In this document: piece after piece, positions 40,521 through 49,489 of the stretch
Position numbering within the stretch: the stretch's first letter is position 1
Layout of the letters: each line of letters begins with the position of its first letter
Source: Luteimonas sp. MC1825
GTDB lineage: Bacteria > Pseudomonadota > Gammaproteobacteria > Xanthomonadales > Xanthomonadaceae
Direction of reading: 5' to 3'
Assembly: GCF_014764385.1 (NCBI RefSeq)
Contig: NZ_CP061714.1
Location: forward strand, 1,798,001-1,862,000
DNA: 64,000 bases
Translations under genes and position numbers: made by a program
Notes under the pieces: model-generated
The model's input: the letters and a program-made list of their open reading frames with translations, nothing else
Databases searched by the model: none
Told to the model about the DNA's origin: nothing

Positions 40521-42533
40521 ATGCCCTTCACCAAGATTCTGATCGCCAACCGCGGCGAAATCGCCTGCCGCGTCATCCGCACCGCGCGGCGCATGGGCAT
40601 CGCCACGGTGGCGGTGTATTCCGAGGCCGACGCCGATGCACAGCATGTGCGACTGGCGGACGAGGCGTATCCGATCGGTGGCCCGCGGCCGCAGGACAGC
40701 TACCTGCGTGGCGACGTGATCCTCGACGTGGCGAAGCAGTCCGGTGCACGGGCCATCCATCCCGGTTACGGCTTCCTCAGCGAGAACGCCGACTTCGCGG
40801 ATGCGGTCGAGGGCGCCGGCATCGCCTTCATCGGCCCCAAGGCGGCGTCGATGCGCAAGATGGGCAGCAAGGCCGGCGCCAAGGAGCTGATGCACGCCGC
40901 GGGCGTCCCGGTGGTGCCCGGCTATACCGGCGAGGACCAGGCGCCGGAGCTCCTGCGGCGCGAAGCCGACCGCATCGGCTATCCGCTGATGATCAAGGCC
41001 GCGCACGGCGGCGGCGGCAAGGGCATGCGCGTGGTGCGCGCGGCCGCGGAATTCCTGCCGGCGCTGGAAAGCTGCCAGCGCGAGGCGCGCAATGCCTTCG
41101 GCCGCGACCGCGTGCTGCTGGAGCGCTACATCGAGTCGCCGCGGCACATCGAGATCCAGGTGTTCGGCGATGCCCACGGCAACGCCATCCATCTCAACGA
41201 ACGCGAGTGCTCGGCGCAGCGCCGCTACCAGAAGGTGCTCGAGGAGGCGCCCTCGCCGTTCCTCACGCCGGAACTGCGCGCGCGCATGGGCAAGGCCGCG
41301 GTGTTGGCCGCGCGCGCGATCGACTACGCCAACGCCGGCACGGTGGAGTTCATCGTCGCGCCGTCGGGCGAGTTCTTCTTCATGGAGATCAACACCCGGC
41401 TGCAGGTGGAACACCCGGTCACCGAGATGGTCACCGGCCTGGACCTGGTGGAGTGGCAGCTGCGCGTGGCCGCCGGCGAACCGCTGCCGCTGGCGCAGGA
41501 CGCGATTCCGCGCGACGGCCACGCCATCGAGGTGCGGCTGTATGCCGAGGACCCCGACGCCGGTTTCCTGCCCGGCTCCGGCCGCCTGCAGCGCCTGCGC
41601 CTGCCGCAACCTTCGGCGCACGTGCGCGTCGATGCCGGCGTGGTCGAAGGCGACGTGGTGACGATCTTCTACGACCCGATGATCGCCAAGCTGATCGTGC
41701 ACGACCGCGACCGCGCCGGCGCGCTGGCGCGGCTGCGCGACGCGCTGGCCGACTGCGCGATCGAAGGCCCGAAGTCGAACATCGCCTTTCTCGAACGCCT
41801 GGTCCGCCATCCGGCGGTGGTCGACGGCAGCATCGACACCGGCTACCTCGACCGCCATCTTGACGAGTTCATCGGAAACGACGCCGCCGCCGATGCCGGC
41901 GACCACGATGCCGCGCTGCTGGCCGCCGCCACCGCCGCGCTGCTCGCCGAAGAGGCCGAAGCCCGCTGCGCCGCGGCCGGCAGCAGCGACCCGGGCTCGC
42001 CCTGGGCGGTCGCCGACGGCTGGCGCCTGGGCCACGCCGGCCTGCGCCGCGTGGTGCTGCGCGCCGACGGCCTGCGCCACGTGTTCGAGGCGCACGGTGC
42101 CAACGGCGACTACCGCATCAGCCGCGACGGCGCTGACAGCGTGGTGGCTGGCGCGCGCCTTGCCGATGGCGGCCTGTCGGCGCGCTTCGGCGGTGCCGGC
42201 CGGCGCTACCGGCTGGACACCCACGCCACGCGCCTGCTGCTGCATGACGGCCGTCGCCACTGGCGCTTCGAGCGTGCCCCGGCCTACGAGGCCGAGCTCG
42301 CCGACACGGCCGGCACCGGCGACCGTATCGCGGCACCTATGCCCGGGCGTATCGTCGTCACCAGGGTGGCCCCGGGGGACAGCGTGGCGCAGGGACAGGA
42401 ACTGCTGGTCATGGAGGCGATGAAGATGGAGCTCGCCCTCAAGGCGCCGCGCGACGGCGTGGTGGCCGAACTGCGCGCACGCGAAGGCGACTTCGTCGAG
42501 GCCGACGCCGTGCTGGTCCTGCTGGAGTCCTGA
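40521..42533 (+). CDS. liuD: 3-Methylcrotonyl-CoA carboxylase biotin-containing (alpha) subunit
   Basis: A 670-residue protein: biotin carboxylase (KILIANRGEIACRVIRTARR, AIHPGYGFLSENADFA, the ATP-grasp loop KAAHGGGGKGMRVV, FMEINTRLQVEHPVTEMVTG) with an intermediate BT domain and the C-terminal biotinyl domain AAPMPGRIVVTRVAPGD and VMEAMKMELALKAPRDG, where the Lys of EAMKM is biotinylated. It works with LiuB. Stop and the liuE start are 2 bases apart. The family name (acetyl/propionyl/methylcrotonyl) is settled by neighbours liuC and liuE. Confidence 0.93.
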   Translation: MPFTKILIANRGEIACRVIRTARRMGIATVAVYSEADADAQHVRLADEAYPIGGPRPQDSYLRGDVILDVAKQSGARAIHPGYGFLSENADFADAVEGAGIAFIGPKAASMRKMGSKAGAKELMHAAGVPVVPGYTGEDQAPELLRREADRIGYPLMIKAAHGGGGKGMRVVRAAAEFLPALESCQREARNAFGRDRVLLERYIESPRHIEIQVFGDAHGNAIHLNERECSAQRRYQKVLEEAPSPFLTPELRARMGKAAVLAARAIDYANAGTVEFIVAPSGEFFFMEINTRLQVEHPVTEMVTGLDLVEWQLRVAAGEPLPLAQDAIPRDGHAIEVRLYAEDPDAGFLPGSGRLQRLRLPQPSAHVRVDAGVVEGDVVTIFYDPMIAKLIVHDRDRAGALARLRDALADCAIEGPKSNIAFLERLVRHPAVVDGSIDTGYLDRHLDEFIGNDAAADAGDHDAALLAAATAALLAEEAEARCAAAGSSDPGSPWAVADGWRLGHAGLRRVVLRADGLRHVFEAHGANGDYRISRDGADSVVAGARLADGGLSARFGGAGRRYRLDTHATRLLLHDGRRHWRFERAPAYEAELADTAGTGDRIAAPMPGRIVVTRVAPGDSVAQGQELLVMEAMKMELALKAPRDGVVAELRAREGDFVEADAVLVLLES

Positions 42534-42535
42534 GC

Positions 42536-43435
42536 ATGGCCCTGCCGTCACGGGTGCGCATCGTCGAGGTCGGGCCGCGCGACGGCCTGCAGAACGAGGC
42601 CGCGATCATCGCCACCGCCGACAAGATCGCCCTGGTCGACCGCTTGTCCGCAACCGGCCTGCAGGCGATCGAGGCCACCAGTTTCGTCAGCCCGAAGTGG
42701 GTGCCGCAGCTGGCGGACGCCGCCGAAGTGTTCACCGGCATCGCGCGCCGCGACGGCGTGGCCTATCCGGTGCTGGTGCCCAACCTGCACGGCTACACGC
42801 GCGCACGCGCGGTCGGCGCCACCGAGGTGGCGGTGTTCACCGCGGCGTCGGACACCTTCAACCGGCGCAACACCAACGCCGGCATCGACGAGTCGCTGGA
42901 ACGCTTCCGCCCCGTGCTGGCGCAGGCCGCGGAAGACGGCGTGCGCGTGCGCGGCTACGTCTCAACCGCGCTCGGCTGCCCGTACCAGGGCGAGGTGCCG
43001 GTCGGCGAGGTGGTGCGCGTGGCGCGCGCGTTGCATGCCATGGGCTGCTACGAGATCTCGCTGGGCGACACCATCGGCGTGGGCACCCCGGGCAAGGCGC
43101 GCGCGATGCTGCGTGCGGTGGCCGGCGATGTGCCGATGGATGCGCTGGCGGTGCATTTCCACGACACCTACGGACAGGCGCTGGCCAATGTGCTGGCCTG
43201 CCTGGAGGAAGGCGTGGCGGTGGTCGATGCCGCGGTCTCGGGCACCGGAGGCTGCCCGTACGCGAAGGGTGCCAGCGGCAACCTCGCCACCGAGGACCTC
43301 GTGTATATGCTGCACGGCATGGGCATCCACACCGGTGTCGACCTCGACGCGCTGGCCGATACCGGTCGCTGGCTGGCGGGGCTGCTTGGCCGCGAAAGCG
43401 GCAGCCGGGTGACCCGGGCACGCGCCACGACATGA
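42536..43435 (+). CDS. liuE: Hydroxymethylglutaryl-CoA lyase
   Basis: A 299-residue TIM-barrel lyase. It starts RIVEVGPRDGLQNE, whose Arg and Asp coordinate the metal and substrate, continues with SFVSPKWVPQLADA and AVHFHDTYGQAL, and ends with the signature GTGGCPYAKGASGNLATED holding the catalytic Cys. It cleaves HMG-CoA to acetoacetate and acetyl-CoA, the last specific step of leucine breakdown. It is tightly linked to liuD, and its stop overlaps the start of the GGDEF/EAL gene (ATGA at 43432-43435). Confidence 0.94.
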   Translation: MALPSRVRIVEVGPRDGLQNEAAIIATADKIALVDRLSATGLQAIEATSFVSPKWVPQLADAAEVFTGIARRDGVAYPVLVPNLHGYTRARAVGATEVAVFTAASDTFNRRNTNAGIDESLERFRPVLAQAAEDGVRVRGYVSTALGCPYQGEVPVGEVVRVARALHAMGCYEISLGDTIGVGTPGKARAMLRAVAGDVPMDALAVHFHDTYGQALANVLACLEEGVAVVDAAVSGTGGCPYAKGASGNLATEDLVYMLHGMGIHTGVDLDALADTGRWLAGLLGRESGSRVTRARATT

Positions 43436-46014
43436 GCGCATCGGGCCTGCAGGAAACCCCGGTGCCACCGTCGGCCAACGACGGCAGCGCACAGGTCCTG
43501 GCAGCGCTCGACTGCGCCTCCCGCGACTCCACCCTGCCCGCCCGCACCCGCGACCTGCTCTGCCGCGCACGCGATGCGCTGCAGGCGGCCAGCGTCGACG
43601 CCGAGATCGCGCGCCTGCGCTACCACGCGCTGTTCGACGCGGTGCCGGACCCGGTCAGCATCATCGACGAGCACGGCACCGTGCTCGACCTCAACAAGGC
43701 CGGCATGGCGGCCTACCGCCGGCCGCGCGAGGAGGTCGTCGGCCAGCCGATCCACGTGCTCAACCCAGACCTGCCCGAGGACCACATGGGCCCGGTGTGG
43801 GAGGCGGTGGACCGCGGCGAGAGCTTCGTCATCGAAGTGAGCAACATGCGCGCCGACGGCACGCGCTTCCCGGTGGAAGTGCATTCGGCGGGTTTCCTGC
43901 ATGAGGGCCGCAGGTGCGTGGTGGCGGTGGCGCGCGACCTCAGCCGCAGGCAGGAAGCCGAGGTGCGCTACCGCGAACTGATGGAGGTGATCGACAAGGG
44001 CATCGTGATCCAGACAGCCGATGGCAGCCTGGTCTACGCCAACTCGGCGGCGCTGCGCATGATCGGCGTGCCCGGGCATGTGCCGGGCTACCCGAAGCAG
44101 CGCACGCCGCGGCCAGCCGGCGAATGGATGGTGCTGCGCGAGGACGGCAGCGAAATGCCGGCCGACGAATACCCGGCCATGCGCGCCATCCGCGAGGGTC
44201 GCCTGGTCGGCAGCACCCTGCTTGGCCTCTACCACCGCCCCCAACGCAAGCTGCGCTGGCTGTCGGTGACCGCGGTGCCGCAGTACGCCGCCGGCAGCGA
44301 CCGGCCGCACCAGGCGTTGTCGATGTTCTCCGACGTCACCGCGCTCAAGCGCGACAGCGCGCTGTTCCACCGCGTGCAGGCGCTGGCGCGCATTGGCGGC
44401 TGGGAATGGGACCGCGCCAGCGCGCGGCTGTACCTCACCGATGTCGCCGCCGGGATCCTGGCGCAGGCGCAGGTGCCGGCTTCGATCGACGACATGATCG
44501 CCTGCCTCGCCCACGACGACCGCCCGCGCTTCCGACGCGCGGTGGAGGCGACGATCCTCGAAGGCCACGGCTTCGACCTCGAGTTGCAGGGCGCGCGGGC
44601 CGACGGCCACGCGTTCTGGGTGCGCGTGATCGGCGAGGCCGAGCCTGGCGACCCGGGCGCAAGCCGCATCACCGGCACCCTGCAGGACATCACCGCGCAC
44701 AAGCAGGGCCAGGAAACCCTGCGCGTGCAGGCGCGCACCGACCCGCTCACCGGGCTGCTCAACCGCGATGCGATCCTCGGCGAACTGGCCGCGCGCATGG
44801 CCGATGCGACGCAGTCGCGGGTGGCGGTGCTGTACATCGACCTCGACCGTTTCAAGATGGTCAACGACGTGCTGGGGCATGCCGCCGGCGACGACCTGCT
44901 GGTGACCGCCGCGCAGCGCCTGCGCCGCGCGGTGGGCACCGAGGGCCTGATCGCACGTTTCGGCGGGGACGAGTTCCTGGTCGCCTGCTCCACGGCCGAC
45001 GATCCGGATTGCCCGGAACGCCTGGCGGACGCCATCCTCGACGTGTTCGCGGTGGGCTTCGGCGTGGACAAGGAGGAGTTCGCGGTCACCGCCAGCATCG
45101 GCATCGCACGTGCACCCGACGACGGCGAGACGCCGCACGCGCTGATCCAGAGCGCCGACACCGCGATGTACGAATCCAAGCGCCGCGTGCGCAACGGCCG
45201 GCAGGTGTTCACCCCGGCCATGGCGCAGTCGCAGCGCGACCGCCTGCGCTTCGAGACGCAGCTGCGCCATGCCGCGGACAATGACGAATTCCACCTCGTC
45301 TATCAGCCGCAGGTGGACCTGGCCAGCGGCCGCATCGTCGCCGCCGAGGCGCTGATCCGCTGGCGCAACGAGCGCCTCGGCGAGATGCGGCCCGACCATT
45401 TCATCGCCCACGCCGAAAGCACCGGCGACATAGTGCGCATCGGCCATTGGGTGCTGTCCATGGCCTGCCGCCAGGTGGCCGAATGGCGCGATGCCGGCCA
45501 TGGCATCGTGCGCGTCGCGGTCAACGTCTCCTACCGGCAGTTCCTCGGCGACGACCTCGCCGCCAAGGTGCGCGCGCTGCTCGACGAGTACGCCCTGCCC
45601 GGTTCCGCCCTGGAGCTGGAGTTCACCGAGCGCGTGCTGATCGAGGACGCGCCCGAGACGCTGAACACCTTCGCGCAGCTGCGCGCGATGGGCGTCGCGC
45701 TGGCGATCGATGATTTCGGCGAGGGCTACAGCGCGCTGAACTACCTGCGCCGCCTGCCGATCCAGGGCCTGAAGCTGAGTCAGCTGTTCGTCACCGGCGT
45801 GCCCGGCAACGCCTCGGACGTCGCCGTCTGCCAGGCGGTGGCCGGCATCGCGCACAGCCTTGGCCTGGGCCTGGTTGCCGAAGGCGTGGAAAACGAGGAG
45901 CAGCGCGCGTTCCTGCTCGCGCTCGGCGTGCCGGTGGGCCAGGGGTTCCTGTTCGCGCCGGGCCTGCCGGCCGACCAGTTCGCGCTGCGCCTGGGAGCGC
46001 CGGTGTCGGGCTAA
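43432..46014 (+). CDS. PAS-GGDEF-EAL protein for cyclic-di-GMP turnover
   Basis: An 860-residue cytosolic protein without membrane segments: two or three PAS-type sensor regions (DAVPDPVSIIDEHGTVLDLN at ~70; DKGIVIQTADGSLVYANSAA at ~190; a third at ~330), then GGDEF (RARTDPLTGLLNRD, ARFGGDEFLVA) and EAL (VAAEALIRWRNE, ELEFTERVLIE, AIDDFGEGYSALNYL, LVAEGVENEEQ). GGDEF and EAL residues are intact, although LKID is LKLS and the loop GTG is GEG. No RxxD inhibition site precedes GGDEF. The start overlaps liuE, so leucine catabolism and c-di-GMP signalling are co-translated; what the PAS domains sense is unknown. Confidence 0.93.
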   Translation: MSASGLQETPVPPSANDGSAQVLAALDCASRDSTLPARTRDLLCRARDALQAASVDAEIARLRYHALFDAVPDPVSIIDEHGTVLDLNKAGMAAYRRPREEVVGQPIHVLNPDLPEDHMGPVWEAVDRGESFVIEVSNMRADGTRFPVEVHSAGFLHEGRRCVVAVARDLSRRQEAEVRYRELMEVIDKGIVIQTADGSLVYANSAALRMIGVPGHVPGYPKQRTPRPAGEWMVLREDGSEMPADEYPAMRAIREGRLVGSTLLGLYHRPQRKLRWLSVTAVPQYAAGSDRPHQALSMFSDVTALKRDSALFHRVQALARIGGWEWDRASARLYLTDVAAGILAQAQVPASIDDMIACLAHDDRPRFRRAVEATILEGHGFDLELQGARADGHAFWVRVIGEAEPGDPGASRITGTLQDITAHKQGQETLRVQARTDPLTGLLNRDAILGELAARMADATQSRVAVLYIDLDRFKMVNDVLGHAAGDDLLVTAAQRLRRAVGTEGLIARFGGDEFLVACSTADDPDCPERLADAILDVFAVGFGVDKEEFAVTASIGIARAPDDGETPHALIQSADTAMYESKRRVRNGRQVFTPAMAQSQRDRLRFETQLRHAADNDEFHLVYQPQVDLASGRIVAAEALIRWRNERLGEMRPDHFIAHAESTGDIVRIGHWVLSMACRQVAEWRDAGHGIVRVAVNVSYRQFLGDDLAAKVRALLDEYALPGSALELEFTERVLIEDAPETLNTFAQLRAMGVALAIDDFGEGYSALNYLRRLPIQGLKLSQLFVTGVPGNASDVAVCQAVAGIAHSLGLGLVAEGVENEEQRAFLLALGVPVGQGFLFAPGLPADQFALRLGAPVSG

Positions 46015-46045
46015 AATCGCGGGCTCCCTTCAAGGAACCCACTCC

Positions 46046-46816
46046 ATGCGGATCCAGGACACCCGCGCCATCGTCACCGGTGGCGTCTCCGGCCTCGGCC
46101 TCGCCGTCGCCACCCGCATCGTCGAGGCTGGCGGCAAGGTCGCGCTGTTCGACGTCAACGACGACAAGGCCGGCGCCGCGATCGCCGCGCTGGGCGAAGC
46201 CAACGCACGCTACTTCCGCACCGATGTCACCAGCGAGGATGGCGTGGCCGCCAACGTGGCGGCGGCCAGGGACTTCCTCGGCGGCCTGGACGCGGCGATC
46301 AACTGCGCCGGCATCCTTGGTGCCGGCCGCGTGCTCGGCCGCGAAGCACCCATGCCGCTGCAGCAGTTCTCGACCACGGTAATGGTGAACCTGGTCGGCA
46401 GCTTCAACGTCGCCAAGGCCGCCGCCGCGCAGATGCAGCACAACGCGCCGGGCGACGACGGCGAGCGCGGCGTGATCATCAACACCGCCTCGGTCGCCGC
46501 CTACGAAGGCCAGATCGGCCAGGCCGCGTACTCGGCGTCCAAGGGCGGCGTGGTCGCGATGACCCTGCCGATGGCGCGCGAGCTCGCGCGCTTCGGCATC
46601 CGCGTCAACACCATCGCCCCCGGCATCTTCTGGACGCCGATGGTCGACGGCATGCCCGAGGACGTGCAGGCCTCGCTCGGCGCGTCGATCCCGTTCCCCT
46701 CGCGCCTCGGCCGCCCCGAGGAGTTCGCCGACCTGGTGGCCTACGTCATCGGCAACCGCTACATCAACGGCGAGACCATCCGCCTCGACGGCGCCGTGCG
46801 CCTCGCACCGAAATAA
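46046..46816 (+). CDS. Short-chain dehydrogenase, 3-hydroxyacyl-CoA dehydrogenase type II-like
   Basis: A 256-residue Rossmann-fold enzyme. NAD-binding is shown by VTGGVSGLGLAVA and DVN; NCAGILGAG is the NAG motif; the catalytic set is Ser in INTASVAAYEG and Tyr-x-x-x-Lys in YSASKGG. The ending GRPEEFADLVAYVIGNRYIN and overall length match HSD10-type 3-hydroxyacyl-CoA dehydrogenases, which oxidise 2-methyl-3-hydroxybutyryl-CoA (isoleucine) or 3-hydroxybutyryl-CoA. It follows the GGDEF/EAL gene by about 30 bases, and efpL follows after 9 bases, so it may be part of one transcript. Confidence 0.88.
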   Translation: MRIQDTRAIVTGGVSGLGLAVATRIVEAGGKVALFDVNDDKAGAAIAALGEANARYFRTDVTSEDGVAANVAAARDFLGGLDAAINCAGILGAGRVLGREAPMPLQQFSTTVMVNLVGSFNVAKAAAAQMQHNAPGDDGERGVIINTASVAAYEGQIGQAAYSASKGGVVAMTLPMARELARFGIRVNTIAPGIFWTPMVDGMPEDVQASLGASIPFPSRLGRPEEFADLVAYVIGNRYINGETIRLDGAVRLAPK

Positions 46817-46825
46817 GGACCCACG

Positions 46826-47392
46826 ATGAAGGCCTACGACGTCAAGAAAGGAAACGTGGTCGAACACAACGGCACCGTCTACCAGGTCCGCGACATCGAC
46901 CGCAGCTCGCCGCAGGGCCGCGGCGGCAACGTGCGCTTCCGGTTCACCATGTACAGCGTGCCCGGCGGCAACAAGACCGACGCCTCGTTCGATGGTGACG
47001 ACGACCTGAAGGAAGTGGAGCTGCTGCGCCGGCAGGCCAGCTTCTCCTACAAGGACGGCGACGCCTTCGTGTTCATGGACGACGAGGACTTCACGCCCTA
47101 CCCGCTCGATCCCGCGATGGTCGGCGACGGCGCCGGCTACATCACCGACGGCCTCAGCGGCTGCTACGTGCAGCTGATCGACGACGCCCCGGTCGCGCTC
47201 CAGCTCCCGCAGACCGTGACCCTCGAAGTCGTGGAAACCCCGCCCGAACTCAAGGGCGGCACGGCTACCAAGCGGCCGAAGCCGGCGCGGCTGTCCACCG
47301 GCATCGAGATCCAGGTGCCGGAGTACATCGGCAACGGCGAGCGCGTGCTGGTCAACACCACCAGCGGCGAGTTCTCCGGCCGCGCGGACTAG
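46826..47392 (+). CDS. efpL: EF-P-like translation factor EfpL (YeiP)
   Basis: A 188-residue, three-domain EF-P relative. In domain I the tip loop reads [15 protein letters not shown] with Arg32 where EF-P has its modified Lys34. This SPQGRGG loop is the mark of EfpL/YeiP. The middle and C-terminal OB domains include [40 protein letters not shown] and [20 protein letters not shown]. EfpL helps ribosomes past difficult proline-containing stretches without the lysine modification. The gene ends convergently with the DUF4105 gene at a shared CTAG. Confidence 0.92.
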   Translation: MKAYDVKKGNVVEHNGTVYQVRDIDRSSPQGRGGNVRFRFTMYSVPGGNKTDASFDGDDDLKEVELLRRQASFSYKDGDAFVFMDDEDFTPYPLDPAMVGDGAGYITDGLSGCYVQLIDDAPVALQLPQTVTLEVVETPPELKGGTATKRPKPARLSTGIEIQVPEYIGNGERVLVNTTSGEFSGRAD

Positions 47393-49179
47393 CCCGCGCG
47401 CTGCGGAGTGGCCAACGCCCGCAGCCGCACACCGATGCGCGCGACATTGGCTTCGACCTGGCGCAATGTCGCGCGCATCCCGGGATCCAGCCAGGCGCGT
47501 GCCTGCGCGCGCAGATCGGCCTCGACCCCGCGCAAGCGCGCCGCGCGTGCGGCCGCACCGCTGCGCGCCTGCTCGCGCTCCTCATGCTGCGGCAGCCCGT
47601 AGCCGGGCAACGACACCAGTTCCGCCGGGCTCGAGAAGACGGACCCGTCGCGAAGCGCCGCCCGCACCACCGGCGCGAGGTCGCCCGCATCGCGCCTGGA
47701 TAACCGGCGTTTGAGCACGTCGCGCGCGCGCAGCTCCAGGCGCTGCAATGCCGCTTCCTCCAGCAGCAGCAGCGCCGCCGAGGCGCGCATGTCGGCGTGC
47801 GGCAGCCATTCCGCGCGCACCTGCGGCGGCAGCGTGAACCACGCCTCGACATTCTCCGCCGGCAACGCCAACTCCGCGCGCGCGACCTCGTACAGCGCCG
47901 CGTAGTGCGTGCTCCAGGGCTCGAACCGGTAGCCGAGGCGCAGCGCTTCCATGGCCCCTGCCGGTACCTGCGCGTCGTCCACCACGCCCGCGCGCCGCAG
48001 CCGCCGCAGCAGGCCTTTCGGCGTGATGCCGGACAGGTCGGCGGCGGCGAGCCGCGGCACGCCATCGTGCAGCAGCTTGAACGTCTCGACTGCGCAGTTG
48101 TTGCCGACGAAGCGGTAGTGGCCGTCATAGCTCCAGTGCACGCGCGCGGCGCGTTGCAGCAGCGCCGCGATGTCATCCGCATCCAGGCGCAGCGGCAACG
48201 AGTCGAGGCCGCGCAGTTCGACGCGCGTGTATTCGTCGATGACCTGCTGCAGCGGCAGCACGAACAGCCGTGACGGGTAGCCGCCGGTCAGGCCGCGCCA
48301 GTTGGAGACCTGCACGTCGTCGACGAAGGCGCGGAACGACAGCACGCGATGGTGGTCGAGGTCGAGCCGGCACTCCGGGCCCGGCGCGCGCCCGGGCGCG
48401 CACACCACCAGCCGCAGCATGGAATGACCCCAGCGGCTCATCACCGCGTCGCTACCGTCCGCCAGCAGTAAATCGACCGCGTACACGCGCGCCGGATCCA
48501 GCTCCAGCAGCGGCGCGGCATCGGCATCGGCCAGCACGCCGGCATCGACGTAGGGGAGCGTGACCGGGCACGGCTGCGCGGGGGGCGACCAGCCGAAATG
48601 CGCCGACAGGTGCGCGTGCAGCGACGGCCGGCGGCACGCGTACGCGGGATCGAGCAGGAAGTGCTCGAGATTGACCGCGACGAACTCCGCGGGCGACGCG
48701 AGCTCGTAGGCATCCGGGCTGCGTTCGCCGAAGGCATTGCGCGCGTCCCGGCCTGGCCACAGCGGCCGCACCTGCCAGCCGGCCAGGTCCAGCGTGCGCG
48801 GCTCGCGCGAGAGTCCCCCGGGGCCCAGGTCCCAGGCGTGGGCAATCTCGTGGACGAGGGCCGCCATCGCGGCACCGCGCGCGGATGTGGGCCCGCTGGT
48901 CGACCACGCGGCCAGCAGGGCGCGATCCAGCATGATGCGCTGGCGGAGGATGCGGCCGTGGACCTGCGCCGGCAGGTCGTCGCGCCAGCCCAGGGTCAGG
49001 GTGGCATCCCAGTCCTGAAGCGCGGGCGGCAGCCGCGCCAGCGTGGCCTCCACCAAGCGTCGGCTGGCCTCCAGTTCGGCGTCGGGGATGCCGGCTTCCA
49101 CGGTCAACTGCAGGGCCGCATGCGCCGGCCACGACACGGCCAGCAAACACGGCAGCAGGCGCGGCGCCCAGCGACGCAT
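47389..49179 (-). CDS. Secreted DUF4105 protein with zinc-protease-like motif
   Basis: A 596-residue protein with a Sec signal ([20 protein letters not shown], cleaved near AHA). The first third has HEIAHAWD ([20 protein letters not shown]), a zincin-like HExxH metal motif. The next part is DUF4105 ([54 protein letters not shown], with a Cys and His pattern resembling papain-like lipid hydrolases). Members occur widely in xanthomonads with unknown activity. It is envelope-located. It overlaps efpL at the stop codons and lies downstream of the DUF2388 gene on the same strand. Confidence 0.78.
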   Translation of the reverse strand: MRRWAPRLLPCLLAVSWPAHAALQLTVEAGIPDAELEASRRLVEATLARLPPALQDWDATLTLGWRDDLPAQVHGRILRQRIMLDRALLAAWSTSGPTSARGAAMAALVHEIAHAWDLGPGGLSREPRTLDLAGWQVRPLWPGRDARNAFGERSPDAYELASPAEFVAVNLEHFLLDPAYACRRPSLHAHLSAHFGWSPPAQPCPVTLPYVDAGVLADADAAPLLELDPARVYAVDLLLADGSDAVMSRWGHSMLRLVVCAPGRAPGPECRLDLDHHRVLSFRAFVDDVQVSNWRGLTGGYPSRLFVLPLQQVIDEYTRVELRGLDSLPLRLDADDIAALLQRAARVHWSYDGHYRFVGNNCAVETFKLLHDGVPRLAAADLSGITPKGLLRRLRRAGVVDDAQVPAGAMEALRLGYRFEPWSTHYAALYEVARAELALPAENVEAWFTLPPQVRAEWLPHADMRASAALLLLEEAALQRLELRARDVLKRRLSRRDAGDLAPVVRAALRDGSVFSSPAELVSLPGYGLPQHEEREQARSGAAARAARLRGVEADLRAQARAWLDPGMRATLRQVEANVARIGVRLRALATPQRAG

Positions 49180-49186
49180 CAGCGCA

Positions 49187-49489
49187 TCAGCGGGCGAGGA
49201 TCGCCCGCGCCAGTTCAAGGTCGCTGGCCTCGCGAGCCGCGGCGGACTGCCCGCGCAGGTGGCGCAATGCCGCCTCGAGGCGCGCACCGCGGATGCGGCC
49301 ATCGGTGGCGACGAAGCCGGCGGCATCCTCGCGCGCCTGCAGCACGATCTTGTCGTTGCCGGACGTCGAGCCGGACGAACCGGCGCTGGACGCCGAGGAC
49401 GCGCCACCGCTGGTGCCGGCGAAGCTGGACGCATGCGCGGTGGCGGTGGCGAGGAGGAGCAGCGCGCAGGCGCAGAGCGATCGGATCAT
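49187..49489 (-). CDS. Small secreted DUF2388 protein
   Basis: A 100-residue protein with a signal peptide (MIRSLCACALLLLATATAHA). The mature part has a Ser/Gly-rich start (FAGTSGGASSASSAGSSGS) and the typical DUF2388 block NDKIVLQAREDAAGFVATDG and IRGARLEAALRHLRGQ. Family members are short exported proteins of pseudomonads and xanthomonads without known function. Its start overlaps the stop of the FAD-linked dehydrogenase gene by four bases and it is followed 7 bases later by the DUF4105 gene, so three genes form an operon. Confidence 0.8.
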   Translation of the reverse strand: MIRSLCACALLLLATATAHASSFAGTSGGASSASSAGSSGSTSGNDKIVLQAREDAAGFVATDGRIRGARLEAALRHLRGQSAAAREASDLELARAILAR

